10,368 nt of DNA from an uncultured Chlorobiaceae bacterium (GCA_903917955.1 CAIXCO010000073.1:1-10368), one strand, 5' to 3'; positions 1-7,834 are shown, numbered from the stretch's first letter. A program made the numbers and translations. The notes: generated from the letters alone by a model not told the origin.

Positions 1-222
1 CGCTACTCCCGCCGGGTCTCAATGGCCGAAATTGAATCCAACAACTACAACCTTAACATCTCCCGCTACATCAGCACCGCCACTGCAGAAGAAGAAATCG
101 ACCTCACCGCACTGCACGCAGATTTACTCAACCTCGAAGAACGAATTGTATCTGCCACCAACAAACACAACCAATTTCTCCAAGAGCTTGGGTTGAATCT
201 TTTGCCGATTGGCAGGCAGTGA
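1..222 (+). CDS. hsdM: Type I restriction-modification N6-adenine methylase subunit HsdM, C-terminal fragment
   Basis: This is the last 73 codons of a reading frame that is open from base 1 and stops at TGA 220-222. The start lies upstream of the window; the internal ATG at 22 should not be taken as the start. The visible residues include YSRRVSMAEIE, then NYNLNISRYI, then an acidic EEEIDL stretch and a helical tail ending in ELGLNLLP. This pattern (an E-I-x-x-N-x-Y-N-L-N-I-x-R-Y motif followed by a short coiled helix) is characteristic of the C-terminus of HsdM, the modification subunit that methylates adenine in the type I recognition site together with the specificity subunit HsdS. The catalytic NPPY motif and SAM-binding domain are off the window. 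The next gene is not hsdS, so hsdS must lie upstream or elsewhere, or be absent. Identification of the family is fairly firm; activity of the locus is unknown. Confidence 0.85.
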   Translation, partial: RYSRRVSMAEIESNNYNLNISRYISTATAEEEIDLTALHADLLNLEERIVSATNKHNQFLQELGLNLLPIGRQ

Positions 223-335
223 ACAAGATTTCGATGCGCTTTAAAATGTCAAAAAGCTTTATCTTCCGTTCCGTTGTAAAAATAATGTGGAGTTGCGTTG
301 GGGAGCATACCTGAGATGAGCTAATGTTATAACTT

Positions 336-339
336 GAGG
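336..339 (+). promoter_or_regulatory. Ribosome binding site deciding the start of the copy 1 ATPase/nuclease gene
   Basis: GAGG lies six bases before ATG 346. The same GAGG, with the same spacing, precedes ATG 7845 in copy 2. The alternative starts are poorer: TTG 334 overlaps the GAGG itself, and ATG 343 is too close to it and is ACG in copy 2. This supports 346 as the start and gives the usual family N-terminus MKKLPVGIQTF. Confidence 0.6.
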
Positions 340-345
340 TTAATG

Positions 346-1863
346 ATGAAAAAGCTGCCAGTAGGGATACAGACCTTCAGTGAGATTATTAATGAGAATT
401 ATCTGTATATCGACAAAACGGAGATTGCCCGTAGCCTGATTGAGAGCTTTAAATATGTTTTTCTGTCGCGGCCCCGGCGTTTTGGCAAAAGCCTCTTTCT
501 TGATACGCTGAAAAATATTTTTGAGGGAAAGCGGGAGCTTTTCAGGGGGCTGCTGATTGAGGAGCAATGGAATTGGGAGGTGACGTATCCTGTCATCAAA
601 ATCAGTTTCAGTGGCGGGATACACAGTCGGGAAACGCTTCGCAAAAACTTGTTCTATATCCTGAATGACAATCAGGAACGGCTTGATATTACTTGTGCGG
701 AAAAAGAGGATCCCAATCAGTGTTTTGCAGAACTCATCAAGAAGGCATTCCAAAAGTATCACCAGAAGGTGGTCATCCTGATTGATGAGTATGACAAACC
801 GATTCTGGATAATATTGAGAATATCCCTGAGGCACTGGTAATTCGGGATGGGATGCGGGATTTTTACACAAAAATCAAGGAGAATGACGAGTATCTACGC
901 TTTGTTTTTCTTACCGGGGTGAGCAAGTTCTCCAAAGTGTCGCTTTTCAGTGGACTGAACAATCTTGAAGATATCAGCCTGAACCCTGACTATGGCAATG
1001 TATGCGGGTATACCCAGCTTGATCTGGAGAGCTCTTTTGCACCTTATTTCGAGGGGGTGGATATGGAGCAGGTCAAACAGTGGTACAATGGCTATAACTT
1101 TTTGGGTGACAGGGTCTATAACCCTTTCGATATTTTGCTTTTTATCAAGAACCATCAGGTGTTCGACAATTACTGGTTTGAAACCGGCACGCCGCGTTTT
1201 TTGGTTGAGCTGATTAAAAAGAACAGCTATTTTCTCCCTGACTTTTTAAATATCAACGTTGACAAGAGTCTGGTCAACAGCTTTGACATTGAAAATCTTG
1301 ATCTGGAGGCCATTCTGTTTCAGACCGGCTATTTGACCATCAAGCGGCTGATACCATCGGGCATGGGAGTTCGATACGAGTTGGGGTTTCCCAACAAGGA
1401 GGTGCAGATCAGTTTCAACAATTATATTTTGCGTTCGATGACCAGCGGTTCACAAAAAGAGCTGATTCGTAGTGAGCTGTTTGATATTATTGAGGCTGGA
1501 GATGTTGAAGGTCTGGAACCCGTCATCAAACGCCTTTTTGCCAGTATCGCCTACAATAATTTCACCAACAATGATATTGAGAGGTACGAGGGCTTTTACG
1601 CCAGCGTGCTCTATGCCTTTTTTGCCAGCATCGGGGTGGAGATCATTGCCGAGGATGTAAGCAACAAGGGGAGAGTTGACCTGACGCTGAAGGCTGGCGG
1701 GAGAACCTTTCTTTTTGAATTCAAGGTGTGCGAGGGGGAGCCGCTTGAGCAGATCAAAAGAATGAAATATTACGAGAAATATAGCGGCGAGCGCTACCTG
1801 ATTGGCATTGTCTTTGACTCCAAGGCAAGAAACGTCAGCAGGTTTGAGGTTGAGAAGTTGTAA
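346..1863 (+). CDS. AAA-ATPase-like protein with C-terminal PD-(D/E)XK nuclease domain, copy 1
   Basis: A 505-residue protein with the two-part architecture of the Pfam families AAA-ATPase_like (PF09820) and PDDEXK_9/DUF1703 (PF08011). The N-terminal part opens with MKKLPVGIQTF and a YLYIDKTE motif (19-26). It carries a Walker A-like RPRRFGKS (42-49, K48 and S49), which lacks the usual leading glycine, and a hydrophobic strand ending in DEYDKP (147-152) as Walker B. A YNGYNF motif follows in the middle. The C-terminal region has E415, D445 in GRVDLTL, and E458-F-K460 in FEFKV, a complete PD-(D/E)XK signature. No signal peptide or membrane segment is seen, so it should be cytoplasmic. The substrate and biological role of the family are not established; defence or mobility roles are only inferred from the ATPase-nuclease pairing and multicopy habit. 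It lies 123 bp after hsdM and 67 bp before the efflux operon. Base composition looks less G+C rich than the efflux genes. Copy 2 differs at about 39 residues. Confidence 0.88.
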   Translation: MKKLPVGIQTFSEIINENYLYIDKTEIARSLIESFKYVFLSRPRRFGKSLFLDTLKNIFEGKRELFRGLLIEEQWNWEVTYPVIKISFSGGIHSRETLRKNLFYILNDNQERLDITCAEKEDPNQCFAELIKKAFQKYHQKVVILIDEYDKPILDNIENIPEALVIRDGMRDFYTKIKENDEYLRFVFLTGVSKFSKVSLFSGLNNLEDISLNPDYGNVCGYTQLDLESSFAPYFEGVDMEQVKQWYNGYNFLGDRVYNPFDILLFIKNHQVFDNYWFETGTPRFLVELIKKNSYFLPDFLNINVDKSLVNSFDIENLDLEAILFQTGYLTIKRLIPSGMGVRYELGFPNKEVQISFNNYILRSMTSGSQKELIRSELFDIIEAGDVEGLEPVIKRLFASIAYNNFTNNDIERYEGFYASVLYAFFASIGVEIIAEDVSNKGRVDLTLKAGGRTFLFEFKVCEGEPLEQIKRMKYYEKYSGERYLIGIVFDSKARNVSRFEVEKL

Positions 1864-1884
1864 CGCTCGTAAAAAATATTGTGA

Positions 1885-1902
1885 GCAGACCCTTTGTTCT
1901 GC
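1885..1902 (+). promoter_or_regulatory. Short inverted repeat upstream of the efflux operon
   Basis: GCAGA (1885-1889) and TCTGC (1898-1902) form a 5-bp inverted repeat around an 8-base loop, in the 67-bp gap between the copy 1 stop and the adaptor start. No T-run follows, so it is not a convincing intrinsic terminator. It could be an operator, or chance. No good -35/-10 pair was found in this gap, so the efflux promoter may lie further upstream inside the repeat unit, or may not resemble the standard consensus. Confidence 0.22.
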
Positions 1903-1930
1903 CTGACAAAAATAATCACAGATTCATAGT

Positions 1931-3082
1931 ATGAAAAAATCGTCTATCATCGCCGGTTTGCTTGTCACCCTGATTGCTGGCTGGTACCTGTGGCCCAAGG
2001 GCTCGTCAGACCACGTTCAGGATTCAAGCATGAAACCGGAGGTCAGTGTCGTGACGATGAAAACCGAACTCCTGGTATTGACAAAAGAGCTGCCGGGCCG
2101 GACTTCGGCTCTACGTATGGCCGAGATTCGTCCGCAGGTCAGTGGCATTGTTACAAAGCGCTTCTTCGTGGAAGGAAGCCTTGTTCAACAGGGTCAACAA
2201 CTTTACCAGATCGACCCCGCGACCTACAAGGCAGCCTGTAACAGTGCAAAAGCCAACCTCAGCAAAGCCGAAGCCAATGTAAAATCGGTCCAGGCCAAAG
2301 CTGGCCGCTACGAAGAGCTGGTCAAAATCGGTGGCGTCAGCCAGCAGGAGTACGATGATGCGAAAGCGAGCCTTGCCCAGGCCAGGGCAGATGTTTCCAT
2401 CGCCAGATCCGAAGTTTCCATGGCCAGTATCAACCTCGATTACACCAGGGTCATCTCTCCGATTTCCGGGCGAATCGGCCAATCGAAGGTGACTGAGGGG
2501 GCTCTGGTCAATGCCAATCAGCCGAGCCCCCTTGCTGTGGTGCAACAGCTCGACCAGATCTACGTGGACGTTTCACAGTCGAGCGAGGAGCTGCTACAAC
2601 TGCGACAGCGCCATCAAGGTCAGGTGGGCGATTCCGGCGCAGAGAGCGCTCCAGTCCAGCTTCTGGTGGATGGAAAACCCAAAGGAGAGCCCGGCAGGTT
2701 GAAGTTCTCGGATGTAACGGTCAACCCGAGCACAGGTACGGTTCTGTTGCGAATATTATTCACCAACCCCGGCAATGAAATCCTCCCTGGCATGTTCGTC
2801 CATGCACGTCTGGAACAGTGGAGAGACGACCACACAATCCTCGTGCCCCAAAAATCGGTCAGCAGGAGTGCTGACGGGTCGGTTTCAGTCTGGGTTGTCG
2901 GGCCGGATGGCAAAGCAAACCCTCGCCCAATCATCGTTACGGAGGTTGTCGGAGACAAGTGGCTCGTAAGCAACGGACTCAAAGCGGGCGAAAAGGTCGT
3001 GTACGAAGGCATCATGAAAATACAGCCCGGCATGGCGGTCAAAACTGTTGAGGCTGCACTGCGAACCGTGCAGGCGAGATAA
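1931..3082 (+). CDS. acrA: RND efflux periplasmic adaptor (membrane fusion protein), AcrA/MexA-like
   Basis: A 383-residue adaptor that would bridge the inner-membrane pump and outer-membrane channel in the periplasm. Residues about 5-22 form a hydrophobic N-terminal segment. The AcrA signature ELPGRTSA lies at 53-60, followed by IRPQVSG (66-72) and YQIDPATY (92-99). Residues about 100-170 form an Ala/Glu/Lys-rich alpha-helical hairpin, flanked by two lipoyl half-motifs; the second contains SPISGRIG (176-183) and VTEGALV. A beta-barrel region contains LDQIYVDVSQSS (208-219) and FSDVTV, and LPGMFV (285-290) and GDKWLV mark the membrane-proximal part. Unlike AcrA and MexA it has no lipobox cysteine; the first Cys is residue 103, inside the hairpin, so it is probably anchored by an uncleaved N-terminal helix. 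No clear Shine-Dalgarno precedes ATG 1931. It is the first gene of the operon, 27 bp before the pump gene. The symbol reflects close similarity to AcrA; orthology is not proven. Confidence 0.92.
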   Translation: MKKSSIIAGLLVTLIAGWYLWPKGSSDHVQDSSMKPEVSVVTMKTELLVLTKELPGRTSALRMAEIRPQVSGIVTKRFFVEGSLVQQGQQLYQIDPATYKAACNSAKANLSKAEANVKSVQAKAGRYEELVKIGGVSQQEYDDAKASLAQARADVSIARSEVSMASINLDYTRVISPISGRIGQSKVTEGALVNANQPSPLAVVQQLDQIYVDVSQSSEELLQLRQRHQGQVGDSGAESAPVQLLVDGKPKGEPGRLKFSDVTVNPSTGTVLLRILFTNPGNEILPGMFVHARLEQWRDDHTILVPQKSVSRSADGSVSVWVVGPDGKANPRPIIVTEVVGDKWLVSNGLKAGEKVVYEGIMKIQPGMAVKTVEAALRTVQAR

Positions 3083-3109
3083 TCCATTACATTTCAACGT
3101 ACCAATACC

Positions 3110-6100
3110 ATGTCCGGATTTTTTATCGAGCGTCCCGTCTTTGCCTGGGTGATCTCCATCTGTATCATGCTTGGCGGAATCATCGCCATCAATACCCTGC
3201 CGGTTGAGCAATATCCGCGCATCGCGGCGCCGACCATTAACATCAGCGCCACCTATCCCGGCGCATCTGCCGAAGCGGTTGAAAACAGTGTGACACAGGT
3301 TGTCGAACAGGCTCTTACCGGTATCGACCATCTCCGCTACTTCAGCGCCGGGAGTGATTCGAATGGCAACGTCAGCATCACGGTGACCTTCGAGCCCGAA
3401 GCCAACCCCGATATTGCCCAGGTGCAGGTGCAGAACAAGTTGCAGTCGATTATGTCGAACCTGCCCCAACAGGTACAGCAGCAGGGCATCAGGGTCACCA
3501 AGGGAGATACCGGCTTCCTGATGGTTGTGGGCGTCTATTCGGACGACCCCCGAGTTGATGAATATGCGATGAACGATTTTATCAATTCGAAGCTCCTCGA
3601 TCCGCTGAGCCGTGTACCCGGCGTCGGCAACATCCAGGTGTTCGGGCAGCCCTATTCGATGCGTATCTGGCTTGATCCCCACCGCATGGCGAGCTTCAAC
3701 CTCACCACTACCGAGATCCAGACAGCTATTACGGCACAGAATGCCGATATTTCCGCTGGCCAGTTGGGAGGAACGCCGTCGGTTCCGGGCCAGCAACTGA
3801 ACGCCACCATTACAGCACAGTCACGTCTGAAAAGTGTCGGGGATTTCGAAAAGATCATGCTGAAGGTTAATACCGACGGTTCGCAGGTTCGCCTCAGGGA
3901 TGTTGCCCGCGTTGAACTCGGCGTGCAGAACTACGACATGACCACGCGCTTCAACGGCAAACCGGCTGCCGGCATGGCCATCACCCTGGCGACCGGGGCA
4001 AACGCCCTGAACACCGCCACTCTGGTCAAAGCGAAAATGACGGCCCTGAAGCCGCTGCTTCCACCGGGTGTGCAGATCGTCTACCCGTTCGACACAACCC
4101 CCTTCGTAAAGACCTCAATCGAAGGGGTTGTTCATACCCTGATTGAGGCGGTCATCCTCGTCTTCTTTGTTATGTTCCTGTTTCTCCAGAATTTCCGCGC
4201 CACGCTGATCCCCACCATCGCGGTTCCTGTTGTGCTGCTGGGTACCTTTGGGGTGATGTCGGTCTTCGGCTTCTCCATCAACACCCTCAGCATGTTCGCC
4301 ATGGTACTCGCTATCGGACTGCTTGTCGATGATGCCATTGTTGTGGTCGAGAACGTCGAACGCATCATGGAAGAGGAGCGACTCTCCCCGCTGGAGGCGA
4401 CCAGGAAATCGATGAAGCAAATCTCCAGTGCGCTGATTGGCATCGCTCTTGTGCTCTCGGCCGTCTTCGTGCCGATGGCCTTCTTCAAAGGCTCTACGGG
4501 GACTATCTACCGTCAGTTCTCGATCACCATCGTCTCAGCGATGCTGCTCTCGGTTTTGGTTGCGCTGATCCTGACACCGGCTCTCTGTGCCAGCCTTCTC
4601 AGGCCGGTCAGAGCGGATGGACATCTTTACGGCGCTGGCCCCCTCGGGCGCTTTTTCGCCTGGTTCAACGGCATGTTCAACCGCAACCGGGAACGTTATG
4701 TTGACGGTGCCCGCGCAATGACGGGAAGTGTCAACCGCTCGCTGCTCGGCTTCATGCTGGTCGTGGTGCTGCTTGGTATCGTCCTGACGCGCATCCCGAC
4801 CTCCTTCCTGCCGGACGAAGATCAGGGATTCCTCTTCGTCCAGCTTTCCACCCCATCCGGAGCGACCAAGGAGCGGACGCTCGAAAGCGTGAAGAGGATG
4901 GAACACTACCTCCTCAATCAGGAAAAAGAGAGCATCGAAAGCATCTTCAGCGTGACCGGTTTCAGTTTCGCGGGCCAGGGCCAGAACTCGGCCATGGGTT
5001 TTGTCCAGCTCAAGGACTGGTCCAAACGCAAGAACAAGGGTCAGGATGTTGCCTCAATCGCCGGAAGAACCATGGGCGCTTTGTCGAGCGTGAAGGATGC
5101 CATGATTTTTGCCTTTTACCCGCCAGCCGTCATGGAACTCGGCAACGCCTCCGGTTTTGATCTTCAACTGGTAGACCGGACCGGCAAAGGTCATGAGGCT
5201 CTCATGGCCGCCCGAAACCAACTGCTCGGAATGGCTGCGCAAGACCCTTCGCTGAGCGGCGTGCGTCCCAATGGCCTTGAAGATGTGCCACAATTCAAGA
5301 TCGATATCGACCACGAAAAAGCAAGCGCCTTTGGAGTATCGATCGCCGACATCAACGCAACGCTGCAGACCGCCTGGGGTTCGAGCTATGTGAACGATTT
5401 CGTGCATGAGGGTCGCATCAAGAAAGTCTTCATGCAGGGAGACGCACCCTACCGCATGAACCCGTCGGATGTCGACATCTGGCATGTCCGAAACTCGAAT
5501 GGCGAGATGGTTCCTTTCTCATCGTTCTCCTCGGGCCGATGGAGCTTCGGTTCACCCAAGCTCGAACGGTTCAATGGTATATCGTCAGTCAATATTCAGG
5601 GAGCCCCGGCACCTGGCGTAAGCTCGGGCGATGCCATGGCCATCATGGCGAAACTGGCAGAAAAACTCCCTGAAGGTTTCGGCGTCGAATGGACCGGCCT
5701 CTCTTACGAAGAGCGTGCGGCTGGCCAGCAAACACTGCTGCTCTACACGCTCTCCCTGCTTTTCGTTTTTCTTTGCCTGGCAGCTCTTTACGAAAGCTGG
5801 AGCGTGCCGATGGCCGTCATGCTGGTAGTCCCGCTTGGTGTTCTCGGTACAGTTCTGGCAACATTCCTCTCAGGTCTTTCAAACGACGTCTACTTCAAGG
5901 TCGGTCTGTTGACAACTGTTGGTCTGACGGCAAAAAACGCCATACTTATTGTGGAGTTCGCCAAAACCCTCCACGAAAGCGGTATGAACCTGCAGGAGGC
6001 AGTCCTCTCTGCCGCAAGTCAGCGACTTCGACCCATCATCATGACCTCCCTGGCATTCATCCTCGGCGTCACACCGCTCGCATTCTCCTCCGGAGCAGGA

Positions 6101-6277
6101 TCGGCAAGCCAGCACGCCATCGGCATCGGCGTGATCGGCGGCATGTTGTCCGGTACGGTGCTGACGATTTTCTTTGTGCCGCTCTTCTTCATCCTCGTGC
6201 AATCCCGGTTTGCCCGAAAGAGGGTAACCGACATAGCAGTAAACCAAAACGACAAGGAACCGAACCATGAGCACTAA
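3110..6277 (+). CDS. acrB: RND multidrug efflux pump, inner-membrane permease, AcrB/MexB-like (HAE1 family)
   Basis: A 1055-residue proton-driven exporter, matching the usual length of the hydrophobe/amphiphile efflux-1 family. It begins MSGFFIERPVFAWVI, the standard start with the first transmembrane helix, followed by LPVEQYPRIAAP and a large periplasmic loop. TM4 carries GLLVDDAIVVVEN with Asp at residues 407 and 408, the same numbering as the proton-relay pair of E. coli AcrB. TM10 carries GLTAKNAILIVEFAK with Lys942, equivalent to AcrB Lys940, and the RLRP motif with Arg972 and Arg974 follows. A second large periplasmic loop starts near SFLPDEDQG. All residues needed for proton coupling appear intact. 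It would work as a trimer with the adaptor before it and the channel after it; the substrate cannot be told. No strong Shine-Dalgarno is visible. Its 3' end overlaps the next start by 11 bases, implying translational coupling. Confidence 0.95.
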   Translation: MSGFFIERPVFAWVISICIMLGGIIAINTLPVEQYPRIAAPTINISATYPGASAEAVENSVTQVVEQALTGIDHLRYFSAGSDSNGNVSITVTFEPEANPDIAQVQVQNKLQSIMSNLPQQVQQQGIRVTKGDTGFLMVVGVYSDDPRVDEYAMNDFINSKLLDPLSRVPGVGNIQVFGQPYSMRIWLDPHRMASFNLTTTEIQTAITAQNADISAGQLGGTPSVPGQQLNATITAQSRLKSVGDFEKIMLKVNTDGSQVRLRDVARVELGVQNYDMTTRFNGKPAAGMAITLATGANALNTATLVKAKMTALKPLLPPGVQIVYPFDTTPFVKTSIEGVVHTLIEAVILVFFVMFLFLQNFRATLIPTIAVPVVLLGTFGVMSVFGFSINTLSMFAMVLAIGLLVDDAIVVVENVERIMEEERLSPLEATRKSMKQISSALIGIALVLSAVFVPMAFFKGSTGTIYRQFSITIVSAMLLSVLVALILTPALCASLLRPVRADGHLYGAGPLGRFFAWFNGMFNRNRERYVDGARAMTGSVNRSLLGFMLVVVLLGIVLTRIPTSFLPDEDQGFLFVQLSTPSGATKERTLESVKRMEHYLLNQEKESIESIFSVTGFSFAGQGQNSAMGFVQLKDWSKRKNKGQDVASIAGRTMGALSSVKDAMIFAFYPPAVMELGNASGFDLQLVDRTGKGHEALMAARNQLLGMAAQDPSLSGVRPNGLEDVPQFKIDIDHEKASAFGVSIADINATLQTAWGSSYVNDFVHEGRIKKVFMQGDAPYRMNPSDVDIWHVRNSNGEMVPFSSFSSGRWSFGSPKLERFNGISSVNIQGAPAPGVSSGDAMAIMAKLAEKLPEGFGVEWTGLSYEERAAGQQTLLLYTLSLLFVFLCLAALYESWSVPMAVMLVVPLGVLGTVLATFLSGLSNDVYFKVGLLTTVGLTAKNAILIVEFAKTLHESGMNLQEAVLSAASQRLRPIIMTSLAFILGVTPLAFSSGAGSASQHAIGIGVIGGMLSGTVLTIFFVPLFFILVQSRFARKRVTDIAVNQNDKEPNHEH
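6254..6259 (+). promoter_or_regulatory. Ribosome binding site of the outer-membrane channel gene
   Basis: AAGGAA lies seven bases before ATG 6267, inside the last codons of the pump gene. It is the only clear Shine-Dalgarno in the efflux operon and supports the overlapping start of the channel gene. Confidence 0.55.
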
Positions 6278-7676
6278 GCTGCTGCTTCCTTTATGCCTGG
6301 CAGCAACCACCCTGACAGCCTGTTCGCTTGAGCCAGCTTATGTACGCCCAACGGCACCCGTCACCACAGAGTGGCCAGCAGCTTCCAGTGCACCGCAATC
6401 CGGTGAACAGCCGCATACCGCCGATATCGGATGGCGGAGCATGTTCAGGTCATCAAAACTGCAACGCATAATCGAAGCATCCCTTGCCAACAACCGCGAC
6501 CTGAGGATAGCCACGCTCAACATCGAGGTGGCCCGTAACACCTGGCGCATCCAGCGTTCGGATCTCCTGCCATCGATGAACGCCTCGGGAAGCTTCACCC
6601 GCCAGGAGTTGCCGAAAAACATGAGCGGCTCAGGAAACACTGAAATCACCTCGGTCTATACCGCCGGCATCGGCACGACGGCTTATGAACTGGATCTTTT
6701 CGGCCGTGTACGCAGCCTCAGTAATCGCGCCATAAACCAGTATTTCGCTACCGAAGAGGGGCGCAAAGCTGCCCAGACAATTCTGGTCGCTGAAGTTGCC
6801 AACGCCTATCTCACCTGGCTTGCTGATGTCGAACTGCTGCGATTGACCGAAAGCACCCTCACAACAAGGCAGGATGGTTACGATCTCATCAAACGCAGCT
6901 TCGATCTCGGGGCAAAGTCACGACTTGATGTAGCACAGTCTGCAATGCTGGTCGAATCGTCACGGGCCAACCGTGCGCACTATCAACGTCAGGTCGGACA
7001 GGACAAGAACGCACTGACCCTGCTGGTCGGAAAGGAGATTGATCCAATGCTCCTTGAGCCCCAACTTCTGGCTGATGTCGAGATGCTCGACACGCTCCCC
7101 GTGGGCATTCCCTCCGTCGTTCTGCTCGATCGTCCAGACATACGACAGGCGGAATACGCACTGAAGGCAGAAAACGCCAACATCGGAGCGGCACGGGCTT
7201 CATTCTTTCCCAGCATAGGTCTTACCGGTTCCGCCGGGTTCGCCAGCGCCAGCTTGTCGGATCTCTTCGTGGCCGGGTCGAGCGGTGTCTGGAGCTTCGC
7301 CCCGCAGGTAACGCTCCCGATTTTCCAGGGAGGCCGGTTGCGCTCCAACCTTAAACTGGCTGAAACCAACCGGGATATTGCCGTCGCCCGATACGAAAAA
7401 GCTATCCAGACTGCGTTCCGTGAGGTCGCCGACGCACTGGTCGCCCGTGCAACCTATACCGAGCAATGGCAAGCCCAGCGTGCTCTGGTCAAAGAGAGTG
7501 AACAAGCCCGGAGCATTACGAAAGCGCGTTACGACCGTGGCATCGACAACCATTTCGCCCTGCTTGACGCCCAACGCTCCCTCTTCGAGGCCCAGCAGAA
7601 CGAAATTCTGCTCCATCAACAGACTCTTGCCAACCTGATCAATCTGTACAAAGCTCTCGGAGGAGGGTGGCAATGA
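6267..7676 (+). CDS. RND efflux outer-membrane channel lipoprotein, OprM/NodT family
   Basis: A 469-residue TolC-like channel that would complete the tripartite pump. Residues 1-19 are a lipoprotein signal: a short positive start, a hydrophobic core, and lipobox LTAC with Cys19 as the lipidation site. The two repeated halves of the outer-membrane efflux protein family are present, with family motifs such as YELDLFGRVR in the first half, SRLDVAQ before the mid-point, LLDRPDIRQAE at the start of the second, FPSIGLTGSAG, and FREVADAL. The protein ends in LYKALGGGWQ, the classical NodT/OprM terminus. The start is fixed by the AAGGAA at 6254-6259 and by the signal peptide. The first 11 bases overlap the pump gene. 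The protein appears complete. The gene is followed by a probable terminator and then by the second repeat copy. Confidence 0.94.
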   Translation: MSTKLLLPLCLAATTLTACSLEPAYVRPTAPVTTEWPAASSAPQSGEQPHTADIGWRSMFRSSKLQRIIEASLANNRDLRIATLNIEVARNTWRIQRSDLLPSMNASGSFTRQELPKNMSGSGNTEITSVYTAGIGTTAYELDLFGRVRSLSNRAINQYFATEEGRKAAQTILVAEVANAYLTWLADVELLRLTESTLTTRQDGYDLIKRSFDLGAKSRLDVAQSAMLVESSRANRAHYQRQVGQDKNALTLLVGKEIDPMLLEPQLLADVEMLDTLPVGIPSVVLLDRPDIRQAEYALKAENANIGAARASFFPSIGLTGSAGFASASLSDLFVAGSSGVWSFAPQVTLPIFQGGRLRSNLKLAETNRDIAVARYEKAIQTAFREVADALVARATYTEQWQAQRALVKESEQARSITKARYDRGIDNHFALLDAQRSLFEAQQNEILLHQQTLANLINLYKALGGGWQ

Positions 7677-7696
7677 GTAAAACTGGCGACAGGGTT

Positions 7697-7748
7697 CTGT
7701 GGCTGAACTCAGGGAGAGCGCGGTTCGTTAACAGCCAGTTTTTCTTTC
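7697..7748 (+). terminator. Probable intrinsic terminator of the efflux operon
   Basis: TGGCTG (7700-7705) pairs with CAGCCA (7732-7737). AAC (7706-7708) can extend the stem with GTT (7727-7729) across a small bulge, and CTG at 7697-7699 may add outer pairs. The 3' arm is followed by a T-rich tract (GTTTTTCTTTC, 7738-7748). The position just after the last efflux gene fits. The loop is long, so the strength is uncertain. The T tract touches the left end of repeat copy 2. Confidence 0.5.
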
Positions 7749-7834
7749 AAAAAGCTTTATATTTCCTTTCGTAGTAAAAAAAGTGTGGAGTTGTGTTGAG
7801 GGGAGGAACTCTGAGATGGACGAATGTTTTAAAT

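Larger units (their letters stand above)
249..1880 (+). repeat. Direct repeat, copy 1 (AAA-ATPase/nuclease unit)
   Basis: This stretch matches 7747-9379 in the same orientation. Similarity begins at TCAAAAAGCTTTAT in both copies, runs through a 5' leader of about 97 bp (roughly three quarters identical by eye), covers the entire 1518-bp gene without any length change, and ends shortly after the stop codon at CTCGTAAAAAATATT. Beyond these points the flanks are unrelated. No terminal inverted repeats are visible at the unit ends. The boundaries are set by eye and could move by a few bases. Confidence 0.9.

Noticed and set aside
249..1880. Repeat unit as a classical insertion sequence
   Set aside because: No terminal inverted repeats and no DDE, HUH or recombinase motif were seen; the only gene is an ATPase-nuclease of unknown role.
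2885..3796. Minus-strand frame of 303 codons across the adaptor-pump junction
   Set aside because: It lies opposite two strongly recognised efflux genes and spans their intergenic gap; the translation has no recognisable family.
5689..6270. Plus-strand frame of 193 codons inside the pump gene
   Set aside because: It is a shifted frame of the 3' part of the pump gene; the pump frame holds the conserved transmembrane motifs and the alternative frame is rich in Arg/His with no domain pattern.
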